A stretch of DNA of 64,000 nt. Source: Rhodobacteraceae bacterium Alg238-R152 (GTDB lineage Bacteria > Pseudomonadota > Alphaproteobacteria > Rhodobacterales > Rhodobacteraceae). Under the pieces are notes generated by a model that made no database searches, was not told the DNA's origin, and was given only the letters and a program-made list of their open reading frames with translations. The position numbers were made by a program, and so were the translations under genes. The first letter of the stretch is position 1, and each line of letters begins with the position of its first letter. This document shows positions 37,133-45,702 of this stretch, one piece after another. The stretch covers positions 372,001-436,000 of the forward strand of contig UNRJ01000003.1 in the NCBI GenBank assembly GCA_900537125.1, given 5' to 3'.

Positions 37133-37347
37133 AATGGCAGTCCTTTACAGGGCCCGCGCCGGGGAGGGGGCGGGGAACAGGGAGGATAACGCTAAAAGAT
37201 AGCACTGTGGGACACGACACTGCCGCGCTCTCCCGATCCCTCAGACCTGTCAGAAAGGCTCTCCTGCCGCATGCGTTAGATATTCATCTGGGCTGCATGT
37301 TTAAACTGGCACCTTGTCGCACTGCGACCAGATGACCGACCCGACTT
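37133..37347. other. Gap between the HAD nucleotidase and the small membrane protein
   Basis: These 215 bp contain no credible reading frame. The only visible structure is a small hairpin GTCGC-ACT-GCGAC near 37316-37328, too short to call a terminator. It probably holds the 3' end of the nucleotidase mRNA and the promoter of the membrane-protein gene. Confidence 0.4.
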
Positions 37348-37992
37348 TTAGCGTAGTTTTGACAGAAAGGCGGTGAGATCGTCGGTGTGGAAGTGGATGT
37401 GATCGTGGTCCAGCGCATCCGGGGCGACGTGCACGGTGCGCATGCCCATGTCGTGAGGCGCTTGCAGGTTGCGCGGATCGTCTTCGAACATGGCGGCGGT
37501 TTGGGTGTCCACGCCGTCTTTCTCAAAGATGGTTTCAAAGGCGGCGCGTTCCGGTTTGGGCAGGAAATTGGCGTGTTCGACGCCGTAGATGGCGTCAAAC
37601 AGGCCGTCCAAGCCGCGAGAGGCCAGCACTCGTTCGGCATAAGGCGCGGTGCCGTTGGTGTAGACAATGCGGCGGCCGGGCAGCTCTTTGATGTATTGTG
37701 CCAGCAGGTGATCGGCCTGCATGTGATCCAGCGAGATGTCGTGCACGTCAATCAGGTAGGGTGCGGGGTCAACATCATGCTCGCGCATCAAGCCGGTGAG
37801 CGTGGTGCCGTAGCGCGCCCAGTAATCTTGACGCAATTGGTTCGCCTTGGGGCGATCCACGCCAAGTGCAGCCATCACATAGTTGGTCATCCGCACCTCG
37901 ATCTGATCAAACAGACGGGCTTCGGGCGGATAGAGGGTGTTGTCGAGATCAAACACCCAGGTGGTCACATGTGAGAAAGACTGCTTTGGCAT
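37348..37992 (-). CDS. Pyrimidine 5'-nucleotidase, HAD superfamily
   Basis: A 214-residue HAD hydrolase. Motif I is FDLDNTLYPPEA (nucleophile Asp about 16), motif II VYTNGT (about 110), motif III Lys in FLPKPERAAF, and motif IV FEDDPRNL. The DLDNTLYP form is that of SDT1/PHM8-like pyrimidine nucleotidases, which dephosphorylate UMP or CMP. It is divergent from a GntR regulator. Confidence 0.85.
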   Translation of the reverse strand: MPKQSFSHVTTWVFDLDNTLYPPEARLFDQIEVRMTNYVMAALGVDRPKANQLRQDYWARYGTTLTGLMREHDVDPAPYLIDVHDISLDHMQADHLLAQYIKELPGRRIVYTNGTAPYAERVLASRGLDGLFDAIYGVEHANFLPKPERAAFETIFEKDGVDTQTAAMFEDDPRNLQAPHDMGMRTVHVAPDALDHDHIHFHTDDLTAFLSKLR

Positions 37993-38061
37993 AGGCGCGT
38001 GATACGCGGGGCGGTGGTCTGGCGCAACGGGGAAAGGGTTTTTTCAATGTGCTGTTGGGGT

Positions 38062-38077
38062 TGCATCAATTGGTGCA
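38062..38077. promoter_or_regulatory. Palindromic operator candidate upstream of gntR
   Basis: TGCATCAATTGGTGCA is a 16-bp palindrome broken only at one symmetric pair. It is centred 49 bp upstream of the GntR start codon and in the divergent gap with the HAD nucleotidase. GntR-family dimers bind sites of this size, so autoregulation is a reasonable inference. Confidence 0.4.
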
Positions 38078-38118
38078 GCGCGTAGTCTGGCCTGCAAGAC
38101 AATAAAGGACCGCGCCAC

Positions 38119-38757
38119 ATGTCGCAGACGACACGCCCGAACAAAGATGCCTATACACTGATCTTGGAAGCGATTGATGTGGGGGTGTACAAGCCGGGGG
38201 ACCGGTTGGTGGAGAGCGACTTGGCTGAGAAATTTGGCATGTCGCGCACTCCCATCCGAGAGGCGTTGCAGCGGCTGGAAACCCAATCGTTGCTGGCGCG
38301 GGATGGGCGCAGCCTGATTGTGAACTCACTGGATCACAACCAGATGGCTGAGCTGTATGTGGTGCGTGGGGAGCTTGAGGGATTGGCGGCGCGACTGGCC
38401 GCGCATCATGCGACGGCCGAAGAGGTTCAGGTGTTGCAGGACATGGTGACCGCCGACCAAGAGCGGGTGGATGATCCGTCAGCTTTGGCGCGTTCCAACC
38501 GCCGGTTTCACAAGCAGATCCATCTGGCGAGCCACAACCGGTATCTGGTGCAGCAGCTGGACTTGGTGCACCGTTCTATGGCGTTGATGGCAACCACCTC
38601 GATTGCGGTGGAGGGACGCGGCGAGGACACGCTGGTGGAGCATCAGGCGATTGTGGATGCGATTACAGCGCGGAATGGAGATGCAGCGGATGCGGCCCTA
38701 CGTGCACATATTTCAACCGCGTTTGTGACCCGTTTGAAACAGGAAAACTCAGACTGA
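38119..38757 (+). CDS. GntR family regulator (FadR/FCD subfamily)
   Basis: A 212-residue protein: winged helix (VYKPGDRLVESDLAEKFGMSRTPIREALQRLETQSLL) followed by an all-helical FCD ligand domain with candidate metal ligands Asp and His (RRFHKQIHLASHNRYL, ALRAHISTAF). FCD regulators sense organic acids. The target is probably itself or the divergent nucleotidase; no catabolic operon adjoins it. It ends 1 bp from the convergent glycosyltransferase. Confidence 0.9.
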   Translation: MSQTTRPNKDAYTLILEAIDVGVYKPGDRLVESDLAEKFGMSRTPIREALQRLETQSLLARDGRSLIVNSLDHNQMAELYVVRGELEGLAARLAAHHATAEEVQVLQDMVTADQERVDDPSALARSNRRFHKQIHLASHNRYLVQQLDLVHRSMALMATTSIAVEGRGEDTLVEHQAIVDAITARNGDAADAALRAHISTAFVTRLKQENSD

Positions 38758-38758
38758 T

Positions 38759-40726
38759 TTAGGTTTTGGGGTGCTCGGTTTCTGCTGGTGCGGACAGGGA
38801 GGGGTCCGTGGCCTCGGCTGTTTTGCCGTGGCTGGTTTTGTCCCAATAAAAGGGGGCCACCAACATTTCGATGAGCCCTTTGTAGGCGGCAATGGTGGCC
38901 AGCGGGAAGTAGAACACCATTGACAGTATCCACGGGTAAAGTCGGGGGCGGTTGCTGTTGTGTACAGCGGCAATCCAGATTGCCCCGTTGGTGGTTCCTG
39001 CCAGTATCAGAGCTGCCGCCATCACATAGAAAGCGTCGCGGCCAATCGCCTCCGTCAAGGGGTGAGGCATTCCCAAAGCAGCCCCCCACAGTAACCAAAG
39101 AAATGGTGCCAGAAGGAACTGGCTTAGCGTGCATAGGAACAACAACTGAAAGCCAAAAAATTGCCGGGGGCCGAGGTCGTGTAATAGCCGACGAGGATTG
39201 CGCATGTGCACGAGGTAGGTGGCCATGTAGCCCTTGAGCCAGCGGGACCGTTGGCGCACCCAAGCGATGGGACGACAGTTGGCTTCTTCTTGTGTGATGG
39301 TGTTGATCAACTCCGTTCGATACCCCCGCCGCGCCAGACGGATGCCAAGGTCGGCATCTTCCGTGACATTGTGGCTGTCCCAGCCGCCGACCTCCTCAAT
39401 CACATCTCGGCGGAGGAACAGGGTTGTGCCACCAAGCGGTATCGCGAATCCAAGTTGGTTGAGCGCGGGCAGCACAAAACGGAACCAAGCAGCGTATTCA
39501 ATGGCAAAGCAACGGGATAGCCAATTGGTGTAAGGGTTGTAGTAATCCAACACCCCTTGCAGGCAGGCCACGTCCGGTATGGCATGTGCAAAATGGTAGG
39601 CAACATGTTCAAGTTGGTCAGAGGCGGGGGCGTCTTCAGCGTCCCAGATGCCAATGATCTCTCCCTGGCAAAACGGAAGCGCGTAATTGAGGGCGCGTGG
39701 TTTGGTTGTCAGACCTGAGCCTGTTGGTACTTCGACCACACGCATCCAACGCGGCAGGCGAGTTTGGGCGATGGTTTGTTGGGTTAGTCGGTCTTTTTCC
39801 TCTAAGACAAGGGTCACATCAAGCAGGGCGCGTGGATAGGTGAGCCGGGTCAGGCGCGCGATAAGGGCAGAGGTAATTTCTGTTTCACGATAGAGCGGAA
39901 CCAGCATGGAGATGCGGGGCAAGCGCACGCGGCGCCCCCTTTGTGTCAGATGCGCAGGTAGAACAAATGGGGCAGGGGAGGACCAGTTCAGTGATGGGGT
40001 GGATGCTTTTTTGATCTTTTTCAGAGCGTGAAAATACAGGGCTGCGACTCGCAAACCAGTGGTTGCCAGTAATGTGATGATGGTCCAGTAGGTTATTATG
40101 AGCAGGCTCAGGTTGGGGTTTGGAAACACCAACAGCGCAAAGGTGAAGGCGAGACTGATCAATAAGCAGCTGTGCAGTGCGGTGCCATGGGAAAAGCTGC
40201 GGCAGCTCTCGGCCGCGTCAACGGTGCATTCCGCAGCTTCGGTTAATGCGCGCCGGTGATGCAGCCTGATGTGTTCTTGCAATTGTGTCTCGTCGGTGAG
40301 CGCGAATTGCGCGTCGCGCAACGGCTCAGGTAAGGCAGCGCGCAACTCTTCCAGGCGATGTGCGCGTCCGGTCGCAAGAATGGCCAAGTTTCCGAGCTGC
40401 GCCCACGGTATAACATTGTATTTCAGGCAAAAATTCAGTGGCAGAAGGTAGGCCGACTCCTTCGCTGGAGGCGTGCGAGTAAGGTCGACCTGTCGCAATT
40501 GTTCCGTTTGTGCTGTCAGGGCGCGCAGGTGATGCTCCGAGATCCAGCCGCGTGCGGTCAGGATTTCTGCAAGAGAGACATTCCAGAAAGACTGGCAGCG
40601 CAGCGCATAAAACATCTGCCAGGGTGCCACGAGGCCGCGCTCGATCAGGAGGCGCGCAAAAGGCAGGCGCGCGCCTTGGCGTGCAGGGGCTTGTTTTTGA
40701 GGGTCGTGCAGTCTTGTGGTGCCCAT
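38759..40726 (-). CDS. GT2 glycosyltransferase with N-terminal MshEN-like domain
   Basis: A 655-residue membrane glycosyltransferase. Residues about 20-120 resemble the MshEN/GspE-N module: two helix motifs at 20-45 (RLPFARLLIERGLVAPWQMF) and 51-73 (SLAEILTARGWISEHHLRAL), then a strand-rich part (YNVIPWAQLGNLAILATG). After two helices comes a GT-A domain with IWDAEDAP, TEDADLGIRLARRG and QRSRWLKGY (QxxRW), as in processive synthases, then four C-terminal helices. It may polymerise an exopolysaccharide; no PilZ domain is present. ATG 40726 is used rather than GTG 40735. Confidence 0.8.
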   Translation of the reverse strand: MGTTRLHDPQKQAPARQGARLPFARLLIERGLVAPWQMFYALRCQSFWNVSLAEILTARGWISEHHLRALTAQTEQLRQVDLTRTPPAKESAYLLPLNFCLKYNVIPWAQLGNLAILATGRAHRLEELRAALPEPLRDAQFALTDETQLQEHIRLHHRRALTEAAECTVDAAESCRSFSHGTALHSCLLISLAFTFALLVFPNPNLSLLIITYWTIITLLATTGLRVAALYFHALKKIKKASTPSLNWSSPAPFVLPAHLTQRGRRVRLPRISMLVPLYRETEITSALIARLTRLTYPRALLDVTLVLEEKDRLTQQTIAQTRLPRWMRVVEVPTGSGLTTKPRALNYALPFCQGEIIGIWDAEDAPASDQLEHVAYHFAHAIPDVACLQGVLDYYNPYTNWLSRCFAIEYAAWFRFVLPALNQLGFAIPLGGTTLFLRRDVIEEVGGWDSHNVTEDADLGIRLARRGYRTELINTITQEEANCRPIAWVRQRSRWLKGYMATYLVHMRNPRRLLHDLGPRQFFGFQLLFLCTLSQFLLAPFLWLLWGAALGMPHPLTEAIGRDAFYVMAAALILAGTTNGAIWIAAVHNSNRPRLYPWILSMVFYFPLATIAAYKGLIEMLVAPFYWDKTSHGKTAEATDPSLSAPAETEHPKT

Positions 40727-40790
40727 ACCGCACACCTACTCGCTAAAAACTAGAGTTTAAGCCTGTGTGTGTATGGTTAACGCAAAGTTA

Positions 40791-40818
40791 ACGTATGGCG
40801 GGAAAGCCGCCATACGTC
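40791..40818 (-). terminator. Terminator of carA
   Basis: ACGTATGGCGG and CCGCCATACGT form an 11-bp perfect stem around a 5-nt loop, 21 nt beyond the carA stop. On the minus strand TAACTTTG follows, so the T-run is weak. Confidence 0.55.
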
Positions 40819-40838
40819 AGGATTTCCAGACCTGTGGA

Positions 40839-41993
40839 TCAGGCGCGTGCGGCCATGGCGGCGGCAAAGTTCTCAAACAGGTAGAAGCTGTCCTGTGGAC
40901 CCGGGGAGGCTTCCGGGTGATGCTGCACGGAGAATACCGGGCGATCGGCCATACGGATGCCGCAGTTGGAGCCGTCGAACAGAGACACATGCGATTCCAC
41001 CACTCCCTCTGGCAGGGACTGGCCGTCGACCGCAAAGCCGTGGTTCATCGAGGTGATTTCCACTTTACCGGTGTCGTGGTCTTTCACCGGGTGGTTTGCG
41101 CCATGGTGGCCGTGGTTCATCTTGATGGTTTTGCCACCCAGCGCCAGAGCCAGCATTTGGTGACCGAGGCAGATGCCAAACACCGGAATGTCAGCTTTCA
41201 GAACTTCTTGGATCATTGGTACTGCGTATTCACCGGTGGCCGCAGGGTCACCCGGGCCGTTGGACAGGAATACGCCATCAGGATTGTGCGCGAGCACTTC
41301 TTCGGCAGTAGCCGTCGCTGGCAGAACGGTGACGTCACAACCCACAGAGGCCAGACAGCGCAGGATGTTGCGTTTTGCGCCAAAATCGATGGCCACAACC
41401 TTGTGTTTTGGATCGGTCAGCTTTGGATAGCCATCCGGCCATGCCCAGCGCATTTCGTTCCAGTGATAGCTTTGCGCGCAGGTGACTTCTTTGGCCAGAT
41501 CCAAACCTTCGAGGCCGGAGAAGGCGCGGGCTTTTGCGACCAGCGCTTCGGTGTCAAAGTTGCCATCCGGGTTGTGGGCCAGTGCCACATGCGGTGCGCC
41601 TTGCTGACGGATCGCGCGGGTCAGGCGGCGGGTGTCGACGCCGCCAATGGCGATGCGGCCACGAGAGGCCAGCCACTCAGATAGGGTGTTCACGGAGCGC
41701 CAGCTCGAAGGCGTGGTTGGATCCCATTTCACCACCATGCCTGCGGCGACAGGATCGGCGGTTTCATCATCTTCTGGTGTCACGCCGGTGTTGCCGATGT
41801 GCGGGAAGGTAAAGGTTACAACTTGGCCGGCATAAGACGGGTCGGTCATGATTTCCTGATAACCGGTCATGGCGGTGTTAAAGCAGAGCTCCGCCACTGT
41901 CTCGCCGGTGGCACCAAAGCCTCGTCCGTAGAACAGGGTGCCATCAGCAAGAGCGAGGCAGGCGGTCGGGTGATCAGGGGTCGAGGCGGTCAT
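40839..41993 (-). CDS. carA: Carbamoyl-phosphate synthase small subunit
   Basis: A 384-residue glutaminase subunit that supplies ammonia to CarB for arginine and pyrimidine synthesis. The N-terminal half has the CarA fold (CLALADGTLFYGRGFGA). The class I amidotransferase domain carries the catalytic Cys in GICLGHQML and the His-Glu pair in QHHPEASPGP. ATG 41993 is the family start; an upstream ATG would add 7 residues. carB is not in the window. Confidence 0.97.
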   Translation of the reverse strand: MTASTPDHPTACLALADGTLFYGRGFGATGETVAELCFNTAMTGYQEIMTDPSYAGQVVTFTFPHIGNTGVTPEDDETADPVAAGMVVKWDPTTPSSWRSVNTLSEWLASRGRIAIGGVDTRRLTRAIRQQGAPHVALAHNPDGNFDTEALVAKARAFSGLEGLDLAKEVTCAQSYHWNEMRWAWPDGYPKLTDPKHKVVAIDFGAKRNILRCLASVGCDVTVLPATATAEEVLAHNPDGVFLSNGPGDPAATGEYAVPMIQEVLKADIPVFGICLGHQMLALALGGKTIKMNHGHHGANHPVKDHDTGKVEITSMNHGFAVDGQSLPEGVVESHVSLFDGSNCGIRMADRPVFSVQHHPEASPGPQDSFYLFENFAAAMAARA

Positions 41994-42175
41994 GGGCGAG
42001 TCTCCGGCTGGCAAATTGGCCGATGCATATGTCGGCGGGCAACGGGCGTCAAGCAGATGTGTGATCTCAGTGACCCCTTATTTTAAAGGGTTTCACCAAA
42101 AAATGCGAAGGTTGCGAGTCGCTGGGCGTTTATATAAGGTCTCATGCTTATGTTTGACAGCAATTGGCAAGAAGA

Positions 42176-42643
42176 ATGGCACTCAGAGAAGACATCAACA
42201 GCGCGCTGAAACAAGCGATGCGTGACCGCGCGGCGGATCGGCTCTCCACATTGCGCCTGATCATGGCCGCAATCAAGGACCGCGACATTGCTGCGCGTGG
42301 TGAAGGCGAAGAAGGTGGCGGTGTGTCCGATGCGGATATCCTGTCGATTCTCGCCAAGATGGTGAAGCAGCGTCAGGAAAGTGCGCGCACCTACGAAGAA
42401 GGGGGGCGGTTGGACCTCGCGGAGCGTGAGTTGGGCGAGATCACCATCATCGAAGAATTCCTGCCCAAACAGTTGAGCGACGATGAAGTTGTCGAAGCTG
42501 TGAAAGCTGCGGTGGCGGAAGTTGGCGCCGAGTCGATCCGTGACATGGGTAAAGTCATGGGCGCACTGAAAGCGAAGTACACTGGCCAAATGGATTTTGG
42601 CAAAGTGGGCCCGATGGTGAAAGACCAATTGGCAAACGGGTAA
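42176..42643 (+). CDS. GatB/YqeY domain protein
   Basis: A 155-residue helical protein homologous to the tRNA-binding tail domain of GatB (ALREDINSALKQAMRDRAADRLSTLRLIMAAIKDRD opening; DMGKVMGALKAKYTGQMDFGKVGPMVK end). Standalone YqeY is widespread; a role in tRNA-linked or editing processes is suspected but untested. It is divergent from carA, with a -10-like TATATAAG near 42132. Confidence 0.92.
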   Translation: MALREDINSALKQAMRDRAADRLSTLRLIMAAIKDRDIAARGEGEEGGGVSDADILSILAKMVKQRQESARTYEEGGRLDLAERELGEITIIEEFLPKQLSDDEVVEAVKAAVAEVGAESIRDMGKVMGALKAKYTGQMDFGKVGPMVKDQLANG

Positions 42644-42663
42644 GAGCCACATCAGAATTCTGA

Positions 42664-42700
42664 AACGGCCTCGCCTGAAATGGCGGGGCCGTTTTGTTTT
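42664..42700 (+). terminator. Terminator of the yqeY-like gene
   Basis: AACGGCCTCGCC pairs with GGCGGGGCCGTT around TGAAAT (one mismatch), followed by TTGTTTT. It is a typical strong rho-independent terminator and also faces the convergent secreted-protein gene. Confidence 0.85.
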
Positions 42701-42705
42701 AGGGG

Positions 42706-43242
42706 TTACAAAACGCCGGTACTGGAGTGACCACATTCATCCATGGCTTTCACATAAGCCGCAGTAAAGCCGCGTAGGTCGACATGGATGAAGGGGGCAC
42801 CGTCGATATAGACCGACATCGTATCGCCTTGGCGCATGGCCCGCATGGCGTAGAGGCTATCGGGGTGACCCACACCGGCGTAGGCTTGCAAGATGCCTTC
42901 GTTGTCATAATAGCTGTGGGCCTGTGTGTAGTAGTCCCAGTAATTGTCGACCACCAAAGCCACCTTTTGGCCCTGACGCATGGCGGTGGCATAGCCGCGT
43001 GGGGCGTGTTCTTGCACATACAATGCCGGATAGTTGGCAGGTGGCCCAACTTCGGAGCTGGTGATGGAGATGCGCACAAGCGGGTCGCCATCGCCGCCGG
43101 TGTAAGCGGTGCAGTTCTCCTGCAGATAGTTCCCCGCGTTTACGGTTTCGGTATAGACCTGCCACGCACCGTAGGTCCAATAACCTTCGGCCGAGACCGG
43201 TGCGGCAAGTAAGGCCAGCAGGCCTGCTGTGAGCGTCTTCAA
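42706..43242 (-). CDS. Secreted protein of unknown function, tandem paralogue B
   Basis: A 178-residue exported protein with a cleavable signal (MKTLTAGLLALLAAPVSA). The mature part shares a core with the next gene: W-YG-W-V--ET, CTAYTGGDGDP, EHAPRGY-T-M--GQ, HPDS---RAMR and GFTAAYVKAMDECG. Two conserved cysteines (44 and 170) bracket the domain and probably form a disulfide in the periplasm. I do not recognise the family. A 45-bp gap separates the two copies. Confidence 0.75.
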   Translation of the reverse strand: MKTLTAGLLALLAAPVSAEGYWTYGAWQVYTETVNAGNYLQENCTAYTGGDGDPLVRISITSSEVGPPANYPALYVQEHAPRGYATAMRQGQKVALVVDNYWDYYTQAHSYYDNEGILQAYAGVGHPDSLYAMRAMRQGDTMSVYIDGAPFIHVDLRGFTAAYVKAMDECGHSSTGVL

Positions 43243-43287
43243 GTTACGCGTCTCCAGAATGATGTTTGAAAATAAGGCGATGGTGGA

Positions 43288-43878
43288 TCAGTCCACAACG
43301 CCCGCGCCGGAGAAGCCACACTCATCCATGGCTTTCACATAGGCGGCGGTGAAGCCATCTAAAAAGAAACTGGAAAACACATGCCCCCCCACAACCGCGT
43401 CGAGTTGGTGGTTTTTGCGCATGGCGCGCAGCACCCATTGGCTGTCGGGATGATCAAAGCGGAAAAAGGCGTGGGCAAAGCCGTCCTCGTCAAAATATCC
43501 GCTGACAACGGCGTCCATGCTGTCTTCGTCATCAAAGCGGATGTAAACGGCTTGCCCGTCCTGCATCACGGTGGGGTAGCCCCGGATGGCGTGCTCGCTG
43601 ATTGAAACACCCGGAAAATAATGCGGAGGACCGCCGTCTCCGTTGCTGATTTCGATGCTCAGGGACGGCTCACCGTCACCGCCGGTAAGGGCCGTACACG
43701 TGCGCCGCAGGTCTTCGCTGGTGTCGATGGTTTCGGCAAACACGCGCCAGGAGCCGTATTCCCAAAAGCCACTGTCAATTGGGGTGGGGGCTGGCGGTGG
43801 TGCGCTGTTGGATGGCGCTTGGGCCGGGGCGGTGGTGTTGGCGGTGAAGGCCAAAAGGCCAACGGCAAAAAGCTTCAT
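43288..43878 (-). CDS. Secreted protein of unknown function, tandem paralogue A
   Basis: A 196-residue exported protein with a signal peptide followed by an Ala/Pro linker (about 20-35). Its core aligns with paralogue B without large gaps, including cysteines 61 and 187 and the closing DGFTAAYVKAMDECG. It is more acidic than its neighbour (DDEDSMDAVV). Both are on the minus strand and probably cotranscribed, this one first. The function is unknown. Confidence 0.75.
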   Translation of the reverse strand: MKLFAVGLLAFTANTTAPAQAPSNSAPPPAPTPIDSGFWEYGSWRVFAETIDTSEDLRRTCTALTGGDGEPSLSIEISNGDGGPPHYFPGVSISEHAIRGYPTVMQDGQAVYIRFDDEDSMDAVVSGYFDEDGFAHAFFRFDHPDSQWVLRAMRKNHQLDAVVGGHVFSSFFLDGFTAAYVKAMDECGFSGAGVVD

Positions 43879-43966
43879 AAAAATGTGTCCCTGTTCTGTC
43901 TGGCGGCAGGGTTTCAGAAAAACCCTGACAAACCTTTGACGAGAATAGAGCTTTAGAGCGCTTTTC

Positions 43967-44773
43967 CTAGGATTGATTTGAGGAGGCTGACCACAACTTT
44001 GGGAACCAATCCTCGCGCAGCTTTTGGCCTTTGGTCATGTTGTGGCCGGGGAAAGGCGGCGAGGTGGGGCCGGGGCGTTCGACATAGCGGGCATCATCGC
44101 CAAGCAGACGCAGAGAAAAGGCACGGCGGCGGCGGGTCGCGGTGTTGCCTCGGGCGCCATGTAAAATGTGATAGTTGAAGGCCACCGCGTCGCCAGGCTC
44201 CATTTCCCATTCCAACACGCGCATGCCCTCTGCGTCCGGATCAGGGATCGGCATGTAAGTGTCTTCGTCTGGGAAGAAGCTTTCCTCAGAGACCCAGCGG
44301 GTGGGAAGCACAGGTTTTTCCCATTTGTGGCTGCCCGCGACCATGCGCAGAGTAGCGTCTTTCACCGGATCAAGCGGCGACCAGAAGCTGATGGTTTGCT
44401 GACCTTCGACAAAATAATACGGCCCGTCGGTGTGCCACGGCGTGGCCATAGAAGTGCCGGGCTCTTTCACCAGCACATGATCGTGGAACATTTGCACGGT
44501 TTTCGATTGCATGAGCTGGGCCGCGACTTCGGCGGCGGCGGAGGTTTCGATGACCTGCTGAAATTCCGGGATGCGTTGCCAGTTGCAGTAGTCGTCAAAG
44601 AAACGGCCGGTTTGGCCCGCCTTTTCATTGTTGGAGGCATAGGGGCCGGGATCAGCCATGTTGCGTTCCACCCCTTTGCGCAGGGTGTCGACATGATCCG
44701 CAAACAGACCACGGATCAGGACAACGCCGTCCTGCTGATAGGTGTCGATGTCTTTGGCTGTGACCGTGACCAT
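43967..44773 (-). CDS. PhyH-family Fe(II)/2-oxoglutarate dioxygenase
   Basis: A 268-residue phytanoyl-CoA dioxygenase-like enzyme. The iron ligands are His114 and Asp116 (TPWHTDGPYY) and His205 (NYHILHGARGN); the 2-oxoglutarate Arg is in the TRRRRAFSLRL segment (about 216). The family hydroxylates next to a carboxyl or CoA ester, or various small molecules. It lies 64 bp downstream of the iclR gene on the same strand, beside beta-oxidation genes, so an acyl-CoA substrate is plausible. Confidence 0.87.
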   Translation of the reverse strand: MVTVTAKDIDTYQQDGVVLIRGLFADHVDTLRKGVERNMADPGPYASNNEKAGQTGRFFDDYCNWQRIPEFQQVIETSAAAEVAAQLMQSKTVQMFHDHVLVKEPGTSMATPWHTDGPYYFVEGQQTISFWSPLDPVKDATLRMVAGSHKWEKPVLPTRWVSEESFFPDEDTYMPIPDPDAEGMRVLEWEMEPGDAVAFNYHILHGARGNTATRRRRAFSLRLLGDDARYVERPGPTSPPFPGHNMTKGQKLREDWFPKLWSASSNQS

Positions 44774-44837
44774 GATGTTGTCTCCCCAAAAGTGCGACGC
44801 TCACGGTGGGGTGGGACAAGAAAAGCGTCAAGTGGTT

Positions 44838-45662
44838 TTAGACTTGGGTGGCGTGCAGACGTAGCGACTTAGCGATTTCGAGCAAGCGCGGGCCAAGGTC
44901 GTTTTCCATGCGGTCTTTGGTCAGGAAGGGGGCAGGGCCGCCGAGATTGAGAGCCATGTCTGGAGCGGCGTCGCTTGCCAAGGGAAAGGGCACCGCAAGC
45001 GAGTGCACACCTTCGTGCCAGTCGCCGTAGTTCACGTAGAAGCCTTTTTCAGCGATCTGTGCAGCGGCGGCATTGATGCCATCGAGAATTCCGGGCCAGC
45101 GCTCTGGGCCGTGGTGCGCGGCCAAAGCCTCTAGGATTTCGGTGCGCTCGTCTGGTTTGCAGCCTGCGATATAGGCGCGGCCCATGGCAGAGCGGGCGAG
45201 AGAAATGCGGGAGCCAACGCCCAGTTGTAGGGACATCATGCCTTGGTCCGCACGGGCGCAGGCGAGGTAGGTCACGGTGTGATCATCCCGCGCGCCAAGG
45301 GCCACTTGCACGCCATCCCCTGCGTAGTCGGCAAGGCGCTGCATGTGGTCTTTGGCGGCGTCGCGGATGGGTAAGGAGCCCAAGCAGGCAAAGCCGAGGC
45401 TCAGCGCGGGCACGCCAATGCGGTAGCGGCCGGTTTGCTCATCATAGAGCAGGTAGCCGGTTTGCAGCAGGGTGTAGGTCAGACGTGAAATGGTCGAGTT
45501 GGGCAGGCCAGTGCGCTCGGCAATGTCGCGGTTGGACAGGCCCGCGCGGTCGCGGGGGCGGAAGCAGCGCAGCACATCAAGACCGCGCGATAGGGCGGTG
45601 ACAAACTGGCGGTCTGTTTCGGGGGCTGGGGCGTCGCTGGCGACGGGCGTGCGTTTTCTCAT
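44838..45662 (-). CDS. IclR family transcriptional regulator
   Basis: A 274-residue regulator: winged helix (GLSNRDIAERTGLPNSTISRLTYTLLQTGYL, about 40-75) and a C-terminal GAF-like effector domain ending near LGPRLLEIAKSLRLH. IclR proteins bind acyl or aromatic acids and act as repressors or activators on palindromic boxes of about 15 bp. A box of this type sits 15 bp upstream of this gene, and two more lie upstream of maoC. It is adjacent to and probably controls the CoA-ligase/beta-oxidation locus. Confidence 0.9.
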   Translation of the reverse strand: MRKRTPVASDAPAPETDRQFVTALSRGLDVLRCFRPRDRAGLSNRDIAERTGLPNSTISRLTYTLLQTGYLLYDEQTGRYRIGVPALSLGFACLGSLPIRDAAKDHMQRLADYAGDGVQVALGARDDHTVTYLACARADQGMMSLQLGVGSRISLARSAMGRAYIAGCKPDERTEILEALAAHHGPERWPGILDGINAAAAQIAEKGFYVNYGDWHEGVHSLAVPFPLASDAAPDMALNLGGPAPFLTKDRMENDLGPRLLEIAKSLRLHATQV

Positions 45663-45676
45663 TGGGTTGTGTCTAT

Positions 45677-45691
45677 TTCCGCATGGTGGAA
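45677..45691. promoter_or_regulatory. IclR-type box A (TTCCGC-N3-GTGGAA)
   Basis: A 15-bp palindrome with one mismatch between the CoA-ligase stop (45703) and the iclR start (45662). It shares its half-sites and 3-nt spacer with boxes B and C. Its location suggests autoregulation. Confidence 0.55.
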
Positions 45692-45702
45692 TTTTCTATG
45701 CG

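Noticed and set aside
43907-43927. Terminator after the PhyH-type dioxygenase gene
   Set aside because: The CAGGGTTT/AAACCCTG stem is perfect (8 bp), but neither strand has a T-run after it; it is left as an unassigned hairpin.
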